A stretch of 64,000 nucleotides of DNA, taken from the NCBI RefSeq assembly GCF_024539815.1, contig NZ_JAHHIU010000084.1, forward strand, positions 1 to 64,000, written 5' to 3'. Positions within the stretch are counted from its first letter, which is position 1; the number at the start of each line of letters is the position of its first letter. The position numbers and the translations under genes were made by a program. The stretch is from Streptomyces hayashii (GTDB lineage: Bacteria > Actinomycetota > Actinomycetes > Streptomycetales > Streptomycetaceae). A model generated the notes under the pieces. It made no database searches. It saw only the letters and a program-made list of their open reading frames with translations, and had not been told where the DNA came from. This document shows positions 41,205-49,728 of this stretch, piece by piece.

Positions 41205-42410
41205 ATGTTCTGGAGTCGGTACGGAGGACGAGTGGCACGGCACGTGGTGGTCGGGAACCTGAGGGTCCAGCAGATCGAGCGGAAGGACGGGCGGCGGTCG
41301 TGGACGATCGTGTGGCCCGAGGGGACGGTCCATGCGGAGGCGGACCGGTTCCTGCGTCTCCATGATGGTTCGGGAACGCAGAGGACATACGCGTATCTGC
41401 TGGTGGACCATCTGCGGTGGCTGGAGCGGGAGTGTCTGGCCTTCGCCGCGGTCCAACTGCGGGACCTGGAACGGTACATGGGCCTGGTAGGTGCAGAGGT
41501 CCGCATGCTGCTCGGCGAGCCGTGGCGGGTCGGCAAGCGCCCATACGGCCACTCCGCCCTGTCGACCGCGGCGGCTTGTCTCAAGGGCTTCTACCTGCAT
41601 CAGTCCGCCCTCGGCGTGAACGGGGATCTCGGCAGGAAGCTCGATAAGTCGCGGTTGCCGTCGCGGGTGGACCGGCGCCGTTCGTTCCTCGGGCACGTGA
41701 AGTCGTCGCTGCCCACCAACCCGCTGGCGCCGAAGGGGCCGCACCGCCGGCATCCGAAGATGCTTCCGGACGGCGCTCGGGAGAGGCTGCTGGAAACGGT
41801 GAACGCCGCCCGGGACCGGATGGTGGTCTCCTGGCTCGCCGACGGGGGCTTGAGGATCGGTGAGCTGTGCGGGCTGCACCTGGTCGACCTGCACTTGCGC
41901 GAGAACGCGGCCTGCGGCGAGTGCCGCGCCCCTCACCTGCACGTCTGTCACCGGCCCGGTAATCCGAACCGGGCCGAGACCAAGAGCAAGCACCCCTGGC
42001 GGGTCGAGCACGGCATCGTGACCGGCGGGCTGATCAAGCGGGTCAGCCCGGCGATGGTGCACACCTACTTCGAGTACGTCACCACCGAGTACCCGCGCGG
42101 CGCCGGGCACGGCATGCTCCTGGTCCAGCTGCACGGCGCCGATACCGGACAGCCGTGGGCGCCGGTCGGGGCCCGTCGGATGCTCGGCCGGGCCGGGAAG
42201 CGGGCCGGACTGGGGATCGTGAAACCCCATGCCTTCCGGCACACGTTCACGTCCGCGGTTCTCGACGCCGCCGACGGCAACACACTGATCGCCCGGGACG
42301 CCGGAGGCTGGGCCTCGGCCGCGATGGTGGATGAGGTCTACGGACACGTCGATGTACACGACCCGGTCTTCGACGCCGCCCTGCGCACGGTCTGGGGTGA
42401 GACAAAGTGA
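41205..42410 (+). CDS. tnpA: TnpA-like tyrosine recombinase
   Basis: About 401 residues from ATG 41205 (longer and shorter starts at 41154 and 41232 are possible). A SAM-like N-terminal domain (GTQRTYAYLLVDHLRWLERECLAF) precedes the catalytic domain with the first Arg in DGGLRIGELCGLHLVDL, the HxxR box in PHAFRHTF, and GGWASAAMVDEVYGHVD with the likely His/Tyr end. A Cys/His cluster (CGECRAPHLHVCH) may bind zinc. It is the first gene of the transposition module and overlaps the next by 4 nt (GTGA). Confidence 0.85.
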   Translation: MFWSRYGGRVARHVVVGNLRVQQIERKDGRRSWTIVWPEGTVHAEADRFLRLHDGSGTQRTYAYLLVDHLRWLERECLAFAAVQLRDLERYMGLVGAEVRMLLGEPWRVGKRPYGHSALSTAAACLKGFYLHQSALGVNGDLGRKLDKSRLPSRVDRRRSFLGHVKSSLPTNPLAPKGPHRRHPKMLPDGARERLLETVNAARDRMVVSWLADGGLRIGELCGLHLVDLHLRENAACGECRAPHLHVCHRPGNPNRAETKSKHPWRVEHGIVTGGLIKRVSPAMVHTYFEYVTTEYPRGAGHGMLLVQLHGADTGQPWAPVGARRMLGRAGKRAGLGIVKPHAFRHTFTSAVLDAADGNTLIARDAGGWASAAMVDEVYGHVDVHDPVFDAALRTVWGETK

Positions 42411-45031
42411 AGGCGCTGTCGTTGCTGCCGCAGCAGGATGCCCGCACGCGACGGGACCGGCTGGAGGTGCTCACCGCGCTGATCAACGGGCCCGAGTTCG
42501 ACCCGGTGCTGCGCGGCGGGGTGCTGAAGATCCCGCCGACGCACCCGGTCTATCCGTGGAGCTGCACTGTTGCCGACTGCGCGCGGCCCCGCTGGCGGCG
42601 CTACGCGATGTGCTCGGTGCACGCCGGGCAGTGGCAGGAGACGGAGGCGCTCGGCATGAGCCGGGCTCAGTTCCTGCGGACTGCGGAACCGCTGTCGGTC
42701 ACGGAAATGCCGGAGGCGATGATATGCCGGATCTGCCCGAGGCGGCCGGCGTTCAGCCTGCACCTCGTTCTGTGTTTCCGGCACCGCAACCGGTGGCTGA
42801 GCTACCTGAAGCGGCACCCTGGTGGGGGCGAGGCGGAGTTCGAACGGTGGCTGGCCGACCAGCCGTGCCTGCCGGGCTACGGCGAGTGCCGCGCGGACGT
42901 GTGCGACGAACTGGCCGCTTCGCCGCTGGGGTTGTGCGGCGCGCACGAGCGCGGCTACATCCGGGCCGGGCGGCCAGGCGGGGCGAAGCCGCCGAAGAAC
43001 TTCTTCGCCACCTACGAGCGCCGTGATCGCCCTGTCCCAGTGACCTGCGAGGACGAAGTCGCCTTCCGCGCCTGGTGCCGCGCACAACTGCCGGTGCACC
43101 GCACCGGAACGGTCAACCTGCGCGGGCTGCGGCCCTTGCTGAGGGCGGAGTTGCAGTGGGGCATGTATGTCCACGGCCTGCAGCCCGTCGCCGTGTGGCA
43201 CCTGACGTGGGTGCAGTCGCTCGCGGACGAGTGCCAGCGCCGCGACGTGGACTCCCTGGCCGGCCTGGAGGCGTCCGTCTTCCGCCGCGCCTACCACCAG
43301 CGCATGGTCCAGGAGATGCAACAGGCCCTGCGGAAGATCTACTTCACCCCCTCCGACACCCGGGACGCCGGCTACATCGAGACCGAGCACTTCGGGGTGC
43401 GCTTCCCCCACCGCTCCAGCTACATCGACCTGACCTGCATCACCCAGCGGTGGCTGCGCGACCTGTTGTGGGACCACATCGCCGACGTCCTGCGCTCACC
43501 CACCTGCCCGCGCAGCGCCCAGCCAGTGGACTTCGTGCGCCGCGCCGGCGCCGAACTGTCCGCATTCTTGGAGGCGGAGGCGCCGGGCGGCGGCCACGAC
43601 CCGTCCGTACTGCGAGGCGAGCACGCACACCGCTTCGTCGCGGACCTCCGCAACCGCGAACGCCTCGGCCTGGCCTTCCGCGGACAGGCCCGCCTGGACG
43701 GCAAAAGGGCGAAGGTCACCGAGAACTCGCGCCGGATGGTGTTCAACTACGGCCGGGCCCTGCTGCGCGGCACGCTGGACAGCGGCAGCGCCGAGAGAAT
43801 CGGCCTGGACCGCGCCTTCATCGCCGCCATGCCGGTCGGCGGCCCGGGCACGCCCCGCAGCCGCAACCCCTTCCCCGACGAAGTCGCCCGCGCGCTTGCG
43901 GACGAGGCCAACCTGCAGCAGCTCGCAGAAGGCCACGACCCTCACGACCGGGGCCTGCGGGATGTGTGGGAAACCATCATCGTCACCGGCCGGCGCGCCG
44001 GCGAGGTCATCCAGCTCCGTCTGGACTGCATCGGCCGCTACGGCGGGCTGCCTCTGCTCTGGCACGACCAAACCAAGGTCGGCAACCTGAACGCGGCCGT
44101 CCGCATCCCCGACCATCTCCTGGACCGGCTCGAAGAACGCCGTCGCAAGACCCTGGCCCACTTCACCGGCCGGCATGCCGGCCGCCCGCCCACTGCTGCC
44201 GAGCGCGCCCACCTGGCGCTGTTCCCCACCGACATCCTCAATCCCGACGGCCGTCGCGCCCTGTCCTACACCTGGTTCCACACCGGCTTCCGCAGCTGGC
44301 TCGCCGACCTCGACCTCGGCGGTCACTACGTCGCCCACCAGGCCCGGCACACGCTGGCCACCCGGCTGCTACGACACGGCGCGACCCTGACCCACATCCG
44401 CCGCTTCCTCGGCCACGTCTCCGACCGCATGGCCGAGCACTACGTTCACCTGACCCAGTCGGACCTGGACAACGTCCTCCAGCACGTGTGGGTCGCCGGC
44501 CCCGGCACCACGCATCCCGGCGAACTCCTCACCAGCGACACCACCCCGCTCACCCACGAGCAGGCCCAGGCCCTGGCAATCGACCTCTCTCGCCGCAGCA
44601 CCCCCGCCGAGGGTGGATTCTGCACCTTCCAGCCCGTCGTCAACGGCGGCGCCTGCCCCTTCAACCTCGACTGCCACAACTGCGACAAGTTCGTCCTCTC
44701 GGGCGCCGACCTCCTCTACTGGCGGCGCAAGCGCGAGCAGTGGCGGCTGCTGGCCGAGCGGGCCCCCGACGACGCCACCGCCGACTACCTCCACCGATAC
44801 TTCGAGCCCACTGCCCGTGCCATCGACGGCCTGGAGAAGGCTCTGGCTGGTCTCGGCCTTCTCGACGACGCCCTCGCCCTGGACCTGCGCAAACCCCAGG
44901 ACTACTTCCACCGCGTGTGGTCCACCGCCTTCCGGGCCGCCGACCTCGCCGACGCTGGCGTCGAGAAGATGAGCGAGTACGGCGATACGTGCACAACCGA
45001 GGACACCGACCCCGAACAGGACATCGCATGA
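42407..45031 (+). CDS. tnpB: TnpB-like large tyrosine recombinase
   Basis: 874 residues. Three Cys/His clusters (CTVADCARPRWRRYAMCSVH, CRICPRRPAFSLHLVLCFRH, CRADVC...LCGAH) occupy the first 190 residues and look like zinc-binding DNA contacts. The tyrosine-recombinase core lies at about residues 520-690: TGRRAGEVIQLRLD (Arg), HQARHTLATRLL (HxxR), and FLGHVSDRMAEHYVHLT (His...Tyr). A further Cys-rich block is near residue 745 (GGACPFNLDCHNCDKF). Size and place match TnpB of Tn554-type elements. It overlaps tnpC by 4 nt (ATGA). Confidence 0.85.
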   Translation: MKALSLLPQQDARTRRDRLEVLTALINGPEFDPVLRGGVLKIPPTHPVYPWSCTVADCARPRWRRYAMCSVHAGQWQETEALGMSRAQFLRTAEPLSVTEMPEAMICRICPRRPAFSLHLVLCFRHRNRWLSYLKRHPGGGEAEFERWLADQPCLPGYGECRADVCDELAASPLGLCGAHERGYIRAGRPGGAKPPKNFFATYERRDRPVPVTCEDEVAFRAWCRAQLPVHRTGTVNLRGLRPLLRAELQWGMYVHGLQPVAVWHLTWVQSLADECQRRDVDSLAGLEASVFRRAYHQRMVQEMQQALRKIYFTPSDTRDAGYIETEHFGVRFPHRSSYIDLTCITQRWLRDLLWDHIADVLRSPTCPRSAQPVDFVRRAGAELSAFLEAEAPGGGHDPSVLRGEHAHRFVADLRNRERLGLAFRGQARLDGKRAKVTENSRRMVFNYGRALLRGTLDSGSAERIGLDRAFIAAMPVGGPGTPRSRNPFPDEVARALADEANLQQLAEGHDPHDRGLRDVWETIIVTGRRAGEVIQLRLDCIGRYGGLPLLWHDQTKVGNLNAAVRIPDHLLDRLEERRRKTLAHFTGRHAGRPPTAAERAHLALFPTDILNPDGRRALSYTWFHTGFRSWLADLDLGGHYVAHQARHTLATRLLRHGATLTHIRRFLGHVSDRMAEHYVHLTQSDLDNVLQHVWVAGPGTTHPGELLTSDTTPLTHEQAQALAIDLSRRSTPAEGGFCTFQPVVNGGACPFNLDCHNCDKFVLSGADLLYWRRKREQWRLLAERAPDDATADYLHRYFEPTARAIDGLEKALAGLGLLDDALALDLRKPQDYFHRVWSTAFRAADLADAGVEKMSEYGDTCTTEDTDPEQDIA

Positions 45032-45609
45032 CCACCGCCCCCGCACTGCGCACGACTGCGGCCTTGGCGGCTCGTCGCCAGAAGACCGGTGCCGCCCTTC
45101 AGCGCGTTCAGGACGCCATCGTTCGATTGCGGCGTGAGAAGACCCAGGTCAGCGTCGCTGCCGTCGCCCGCCGCGCGGACGTCTCGCGCACCTTCCTCTA
45201 TGACAACCCCGATGCCCGGGCCGCCATCGCTTCGGCGATGACGGAGGCCGGCGAACGACGATCGGGGATGCTTGTCGAACAGGACGCCGAACGCGAGGCA
45301 ACCTGGCGCGAACGCGCGCTGAACGCAGAGGATGCTCTCAAGGCCGCCCACGCCGAGATCCGCACCCAGCGCACCAGCATCGGTGAACTCCTCGGCCAGA
45401 TCCGCGACTTGGAAGCAGAGTGGACCGAGGCGGCCATCCAGCGGATCACCACCGAGAACACCGCCCTCAAGCGCAGGGTCCGGCAGCTGGCTGCTGACAA
45501 TCGCACCCTCGATGAGCGACTCAAGGCCGCCCGGTCCAACCTCCGCTTCCAAGACCGGCGCGTCGCCGACCTCGAAGCCCGCATCACCGATCCGGGATCA
45601 ACTCCTTGA
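45028..45609 (+). CDS. tnpC: TnpC-like DNA-binding/coiled-coil protein (DUF6262 type)
   Basis: 193 residues. An N-terminal helix-turn-helix region (VSVAAVARRADVSRTFLYDNPDAR) and a long coiled coil (about 95-190) full of Glu/Arg heptads. Proteins of this type follow the two recombinases in Tn554-like elements, where TnpC influences the orientation and frequency of transposition. ATG 45028 overlaps the tnpB stop. Confidence 0.8.
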   Translation: MTTAPALRTTAALAARRQKTGAALQRVQDAIVRLRREKTQVSVAAVARRADVSRTFLYDNPDARAAIASAMTEAGERRSGMLVEQDAEREATWRERALNAEDALKAAHAEIRTQRTSIGELLGQIRDLEAEWTEAAIQRITTENTALKRRVRQLAADNRTLDERLKAARSNLRFQDRRVADLEARITDPGSTP

Positions 45610-45728
45610 GCCTTTCTTGGAGATCCTGGCTATGACGCTCTCTGTCGTGACGAGCAGGGACTTCCTGGAGCCGAAAGGCGACCACACGGCGATGCGAACA
45701 GATTTCGCATTTCCTTAGATCGGCAACC

Positions 45729-45770
45729 CATGCTGCAACTCTACCTAGCCCTAGGTAGAGTTGCAGCATG
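45729..45770. promoter_or_regulatory. 42-bp perfect palindrome ending at the PadR start codon
   Basis: Arms of 20 bp, beginning CATGCTGCAACTCTACCTAG, are followed by CC and the exact complement; the right arm ends in the ATG of the PadR gene. It covers the expected promoter and initiation region. PadR proteins repress their own genes by binding palindromes, so this is very likely the operator; no ribosome site precedes the ATG, so the transcript may be leaderless. Confidence 0.75.
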
Positions 45771-46115
45771 CCTAAAAAACCCTCAGTCCCACGGATGACA
45801 CTCCCAACCCAGTTGGTGTTGCGGGCGTTATTGGAGAAGCCCAGTGAAGAGTCTTACGGGTTGGAAATCTGTGCCAGAGCGCAACTCGCCAGCGGCACGA
45901 TCCATCCAATTCTGGCTCGCCTAGAGGCCATCGGCTGGTTGATTTCACGCTGGGAGGATGTGGATCCGCATGAGCAGGGGCGTCCCCGGCGTCGTTACTA
46001 CCGGCTGAGCCCAGACGGCGCGGAACTCGCGAGGGAAGCACTTGCCCGCGCCACAGTCAACAGGAATGCACTCAGCGCTCTGCGCCCCGGCTTCGCCGGA
46101 GGAGTTGGCGCATGA
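45768..46115 (+). CDS. PadR-family repressor in transposon cargo
   Basis: 115 residues with a winged-helix PadR domain: LPTQLVLRALLEKPSEESYGLEIC, SGTIHPILARLEAIGWLIS and the wing GRPRRRYYRLSPDGAELAREAL. It has only a short C-terminal helix (PadR subfamily 2). It begins inside the 42-bp palindrome and overlaps the next gene by 4 nt (ATGA), so it is the first gene and repressor of the cargo operon. The inducing ligand is unknown. Confidence 0.9.
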   Translation: MPKKPSVPRMTLPTQLVLRALLEKPSEESYGLEICARAQLASGTIHPILARLEAIGWLISRWEDVDPHEQGRPRRRYYRLSPDGAELAREALARATVNRNALSALRPGFAGGVGA

Positions 46116-46810
46116 GTTCGGCCCCCGTAACCCGTGATCCAAGTCTCGCGGGTGAGTTCAACTACAGACTTGCTAATGGCCTATCTCGTAAGCTCATCCG
46201 CAAGCTCGCTCGAACCGATATTCGCGCCAGGAAGCTGGCCCACAGCCTCGCCCTTCAACGACTCGGCGCCACCAGCAGCGATGTCGACCTCGCTTTCGGT
46301 TTGGCCGAAGTCGTCGCCAGCATGCATATCCGCGCAGCCCGGCTCCCCTCGGCCATCGGGACGTCTCGTTCCGTCGAGACTCGGACCGCCTACCTGACCC
46401 AGGGGCTGGAGTACACCACCGAATCCGCCTGCAAGCTCGTAATACAACTCGAGCGGGTGTCCCCCCGAAGAAGCGCTGAGGCGAGGCGTATTGCTCAAGC
46501 TTGCAGTGAATCCGCCACCCTGTTGCACACGTTCACGACGGCTCTGAATGGCCCAGAAGGGGACCTTTCCTTCCTCGCTGGCAAAAGGCGCGTGAGTCTG
46601 CCGGCGCAGTGGCTAATCGGTTCCGCAGTGCGCATCCTTCCAGTTTCAGATCAGCCACGCTACTCCGAAGAGTGGCGCAGCGAAATGTGGGACCTCGCCG
46701 CTGAGCCCCGCCGCCGTCACCTCGCTCATGCACTTCGCGTCGCGGTCCGCGCCTGGTCTACTCGACGGGCAATTCTGCATGCCAAGCACAATGACAGCGG
46801 TTGGGAGTAG
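46112..46810 (+). CDS. Unknown transposon cargo protein
   Basis: 232 residues, no known domain. Rich in Arg and Ala with helical segments (SRKLIRKLARTDIRARKLAHSLALQRLG), a stretch with many Ser/Arg, and a C-terminal EWRSEMWDLAAEPRRRHLAHALRVAVRAW. The motif EEWRSEMWDLA resembles the short EEWLAEL-type element seen before helices in several actinobacterial membrane-associated proteins, but this is weak. It is co-translated with PadR upstream (ATGA) and with a small membrane protein downstream (TAGTG). Confidence 0.6.
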   Translation: MSSAPVTRDPSLAGEFNYRLANGLSRKLIRKLARTDIRARKLAHSLALQRLGATSSDVDLAFGLAEVVASMHIRAARLPSAIGTSRSVETRTAYLTQGLEYTTESACKLVIQLERVSPRRSAEARRIAQACSESATLLHTFTTALNGPEGDLSFLAGKRRVSLPAQWLIGSAVRILPVSDQPRYSEEWRSEMWDLAAEPRRRHLAHALRVAVRAWSTRRAILHAKHNDSGWE

Positions 46811-47064
46811 TGAGAAGAATGCGGGCTACAGGAGTAGCCGCAGTGGCTTCGCCATTTGCGACCGTGTTGCCTACGGGGGCCATGCCCTGGCAGGCAGAAC
46901 TTGTGCTGGCGCTATCAGGGCCACTGGTATACGGGTTGCACAATTTTTGGATATACAGGCTGAGCCGCCGGGCTCTGGAATGCGCGTCTCGCAACGATGT
47001 TGTGCATGTACTCGCGTTTGGAACAGGCCAACCTCCTGCTGATCGCAGGTCGGGGCCGAGCTGA
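46810..47064 (+). CDS. Small membrane protein in transposon cargo
   Basis: About 84 residues from GTG 46810, which shares a base with the stop of the gene before it. One or two hydrophobic stretches are seen (TGVAAVASPFATVLPTGA and AELVLALSGPLVYGLHNFWI) followed by a short polar tail. Unknown function; together with PadR and the 232-residue protein it forms the cargo operon. Confidence 0.5.
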   Translation: MRRMRATGVAAVASPFATVLPTGAMPWQAELVLALSGPLVYGLHNFWIYRLSRRALECASRNDVVHVLAFGTGQPPADRRSGPS

Positions 47065-47090
47065 CGCTGGCTCCCGTACTTCCAACCACA

Positions 47091-47120
47091 GGCCCGCCCG
47101 CCTGACCCAGCGGACGGGCC
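47091..47120 (+). terminator. Hairpin after the cargo operon
   Basis: GGCCCGCCCGC (47091-47101) pairs with GCGGACGGGCC (47110-47120) with one mismatch and an 8-nt loop. It lies between the last cargo gene and the right transposon end. Confidence 0.65.
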
Positions 47121-47208
47121 ATCCCATGTCCGCCTCCACCGTCACGGACATGTAGTCTATGAAACGTCGCAGTTCAGAGCCGGTTCACGAGCTCCTGCGG
47201 TTGGTAAA

Positions 47209-47886
47209 ATCGAGTACAAGCGCGGCACCGACGCCGGCGTCATTAACCAGGGGCTGTTCTATCTGTCCTGGCTGATGGATCACCGTGCCGAGTTCGGGCA
47301 CCTGGTCTGCGACCGGCTCGGGGCGACGGCCGCGGCCCAGGTGCTGTGGAGCGCACCCAGGCTGATATGCGTGGCCGGCGACTTCACCCGCTACGACGTG
47401 CACGCCGTACGGGAGCATCGGCGCAGCATCGACCTGGTCCGCTACCGCTACTTCGGCACCAAGCACCTCGGCCTTGAGACGGTGGCTTCGGTCACCGGCC
47501 TGGCCGCAGTTCCCGGAGCAGCCCGTCGTCGCCGTACGCCGGAGGCGGCGCGGGTGCGCACGGCGGATGGGGCGATGGCCGAGCTCGGCGCGGCCGTCGA
47601 CGAGGTCCTGCTCGGCCTCGGGGACGGCATCACCCGGGTGCAGCGCAAGCAGTACCGGGCCTACCAGCGGCTGCGGAACTTCGCCTGCGTCTGCCCGCCG
47701 CAGCAGACCAAGCTTCTCGTCTACCTCAAGGCCGACCCGAAACAGGTCGACCTCGTTACCGGCTTCACCCGGGACGTGACGGGGCTCGGCCACCACGGCA
47801 CGGGGGACCTGGAGCTGCAGCTGCGTACAGAGCGGGACCTGGAGCGAGCAAGGGACCTGCTCCGCCTCAGCTACACCGCGGCGTAG
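47209..47886 (+). pseudogene. 3' part of the split PD-(D/E)xK nuclease (DUF5655 protein)
   Basis: The frame is open from inside the transposon end and reads KIEYKRGTDAGVINQGLFYLSWL, so the Lys of the ExK active site is here. Next come HRAEFGHLVCDRLG, PRLICVAGDFTRYDVHAVREH and RIDLVRYRYFG-type sequence, then the DUF5655 C-terminus (QRKQYRAYQRLRNFACVCPP, TKLLVYLKADPKQVDLV). The first in-frame ATG is 47,275, after the active-site strand. The upstream 74 codons are at 40,887-41,108. Confidence 0.88.
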
Positions 47887-47900
47887 ACCGGCGCATCCCG

Positions 47901-48377
47901 GTGTACGGGCTGGGCCAGCGCGGTGGTTGGTACGTTGAGCTCGTAGCGCAGCCTTCCGACGTGACGGTCAAGGGGTGGCGGTGGAGTACTCAATGGTGCG
48001 GACGATTCCCGGTTTGGCCAACCGGGGATCCGCTGCTACGTTCCGCCGCTTCGTCCTGGGCAGTGCTGTTCGGCCACTTCACCGATGACGATCCGCTACC
48101 GGTTCCCGCGGGCGAAGCCGCCTGGCACCTGATCGCGCAGCTGTACTACGGGCCGTCGGGACAGTGCACTCCGCGCCGGATCACCACCGTCAAACCGGGC
48201 AACGGCGACGCTGGACCGCTGCGCAAGAGCGTCTCCTTCCACGTGTGGGCGTCCAACCTGTCCACCACCCTGATCCTGGACCGGGCTGTCTCAGTGGGGC
48301 TGTCCACGCTAGATTGCGTGCACGAGGCCCCGCGTCATCCCCCGTACGCGGGGCCTCGTGCACGCCGTGACTGGTGA
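47901..48377 (+). CDS. Uncertain hypothetical ORF
   Basis: 158 codons from GTG 47901 without recognised domains (Trp-rich: GGWYVELV, VKGWRWSTQW, VSFHVWASNL). The last 20 codons run through the strong hairpin at 48,317-48,364, which is odd for a real C-terminus. It may be a remnant or a genuine small protein; only codon bias supports it. Confidence 0.3.
   Translation: MYGLGQRGGWYVELVAQPSDVTVKGWRWSTQWCGRFPVWPTGDPLLRSAASSWAVLFGHFTDDDPLPVPAGEAAWHLIAQLYYGPSGQCTPRRITTVKPGNGDAGPLRKSVSFHVWASNLSTTLILDRAVSVGLSTLDCVHEAPRHPPYAGPRARRDW
48317..48364. terminator. Strong hairpin terminator
   Basis: A perfect 18-bp stem, CGTGCACGAGGCCCCGCG (48317-48334) and its complement (48347-48364), with a 12-nt loop. 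It would end transcription from the nuclease fragment region, and could also act for the minus strand. Confidence 0.8.
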
Positions 48378-48687
48378 GCTGCTGTCACTTGCCGGGTGGT
48401 CGGTAGGCCGCTCCCGGCTATTCGTGACTGGCCTCGTTGGGGGCGCGTGGTGACCTTATGAGGTCCGCTCCCGTACGAGGCCGCGGGCAACTGCCGGCTC
48501 TCTGCCGGAGCGCGGGCTTGCCCGGCCCGGCACTCGGCACCTTCGGGCGGAAGCAGCGGCCCTCGCCGCCAGCACTGCGCCAACTCCCCAACAAGACAAC
48601 AGCCGTCGCCGATCACGTCGGCACGCCAGGCGCCACGACCACGTCGAAAAGGTTTCTCAGCGATCCTCATCCCCATACAGGTTCAGG
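48378..48687. other. Non-coding stretch
   Basis: About 300 nt between the strong hairpin and the decayed ligase. Only short GC-rich inverted repeats are seen; no gene or known element recognised. Confidence 0.4.
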
Positions 48688-49570
48688 ACCCCGGATCCAG
48701 ATCCTGGACTCTTATATCGCCGCGGACGCGTAGCACTCGTGGGCGGTGGCGGAACCGCCCGAACTCGTGAGGCCCTGACTGGTCTGCCTCGATCTCCACG
48801 ACGACCTCGGGGACCACCGGCAGGTACCAAACAGGTTCGGCGCTCGGCAGCCCGCCCACGGTCCCAGGCAACTCACCTCCGTATCTGCGGCTGGCCGGAG
48901 CAGCGGAAGCAACGCGTGCCGTACCGCCGAACCGAGAGGAAGGCTGACCCCCACCGCCCGCGTCTGACCGCCGCTTTGGGGCAGACCGAGGACGAGGCAC
49001 TGCGTTGCGGGGGTCCGGCCGCTCACCCCGAGGACCGCAGCCTCGCTGCTGTGCATCTGCCGCCACTTCAACCAGCCCGAGCCGCGACCTGCTACGTAGG
49101 GCAGGTTCGGTTTCATGACCACGCCCTCGACTCCTCCGAGGGCGCCCGCCCAGTCCAGGGCCGTAGAGGCGTCGGCGGTTGCAGGGACCGGGCGAATCGC
49201 CGACGGCCCACTTTCCGCCAACAGCGAGGACGTCGAAGGCGGCCAAATGAACGGTGAAGCCCTCGTTGGGCCGGGGCCCCTGGCCAGAGCGTGACTGCAG
49301 TTTCGTGAAGGACAGTTCGCCGCTGTCGAGGACGGCGACCAGTTCGCCGTCCAGGACGCACTCCGGCAGTACGCGCGACGCCTTCGCAAGGTCCGCGAAT
49401 GCGTGAGTCAGATCGGTGCCGTGCCTGCTAGGACTTGGCAGCGCCATCCATCAAATTTGGGCTCCAGACTTACTCCGGAACCACCGCGGACGCGGTCGAC
49501 CGACTGGCACAAGGCGAGGGAGACGGGGAGGTCGAAGGCCGGCACGGGATAGAGGTACCCGTCGCGAGTC
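48688..49570 (-). pseudogene. Decayed ATP-dependent DNA ligase
   Basis: Pieces of one ligase appear in order on the minus strand but in different frames. VSLEPKFDGWRCQVL, near 49,450-49,480, has the active-site Lys-x-Asp-Gly. VLDGELVAVLDSGELSFTKLQ and TVHLAAFDVLAVGG follow, then after a frameshift GVEGVVMKPNLPYVAGRGSGWLKWR, and after another the C-terminal PEVVVEIEADQ. At least three frame changes exist, so no active ligase can be made. Small ligases of this kind occur in streptomycetes beside the core NAD-dependent enzyme. Confidence 0.8.
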
Positions 49571-49728
49571 CGTGATCGGGGCACACGGTGGGATGCCACC
49601 TGGGTGAGTGAATGGGTCCGCCGAGAGCCGAGCCACCCACGGTCGGCATCCGAGATCGAGCGCCGGAGACGCACGGTCGGCCATCTCATTAGCCGACCTC
49701 CAGCATCCTCGGCCGGTGGGCGTGGCGG

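Larger units (their letters stand above)
41109..47208. mobile_element. Tn554-like site-specific transposon
   Basis: A 6.1-kb element with ends TTTACCGACCGCAGG (41109-41123) and CCTGCGGTTGGTAAA (47194-47208), inverted repeats with 14 of 15 matching. TCGAG occurs just outside on the left (41104-41108) and just outside on the right (47210-47214), where a short core would be swapped. Inside are three overlapping genes in the tnpA-tnpB-tnpC order of Tn554 and a PadR-controlled cargo. The host nuclease gene is split between GAG and TAC codons of its VEYK motif. Confidence 0.85.

Noticed and set aside
45584-45769. Minus-strand 61-codon frame starting inside the PadR palindrome
   Set aside because: The ATG is a by-product of the perfect palindrome and the frame overlaps the tnpC 3' end without coding features.
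32950-49475. FDGWRC shared by the two acetyltransferases and the decayed ligase as a recombination hotspot
   Set aside because: In the ligase this is the normal active-site motif, and in the acetyltransferases it is a family strand; the DNA similarity around it is too short to claim a common origin.
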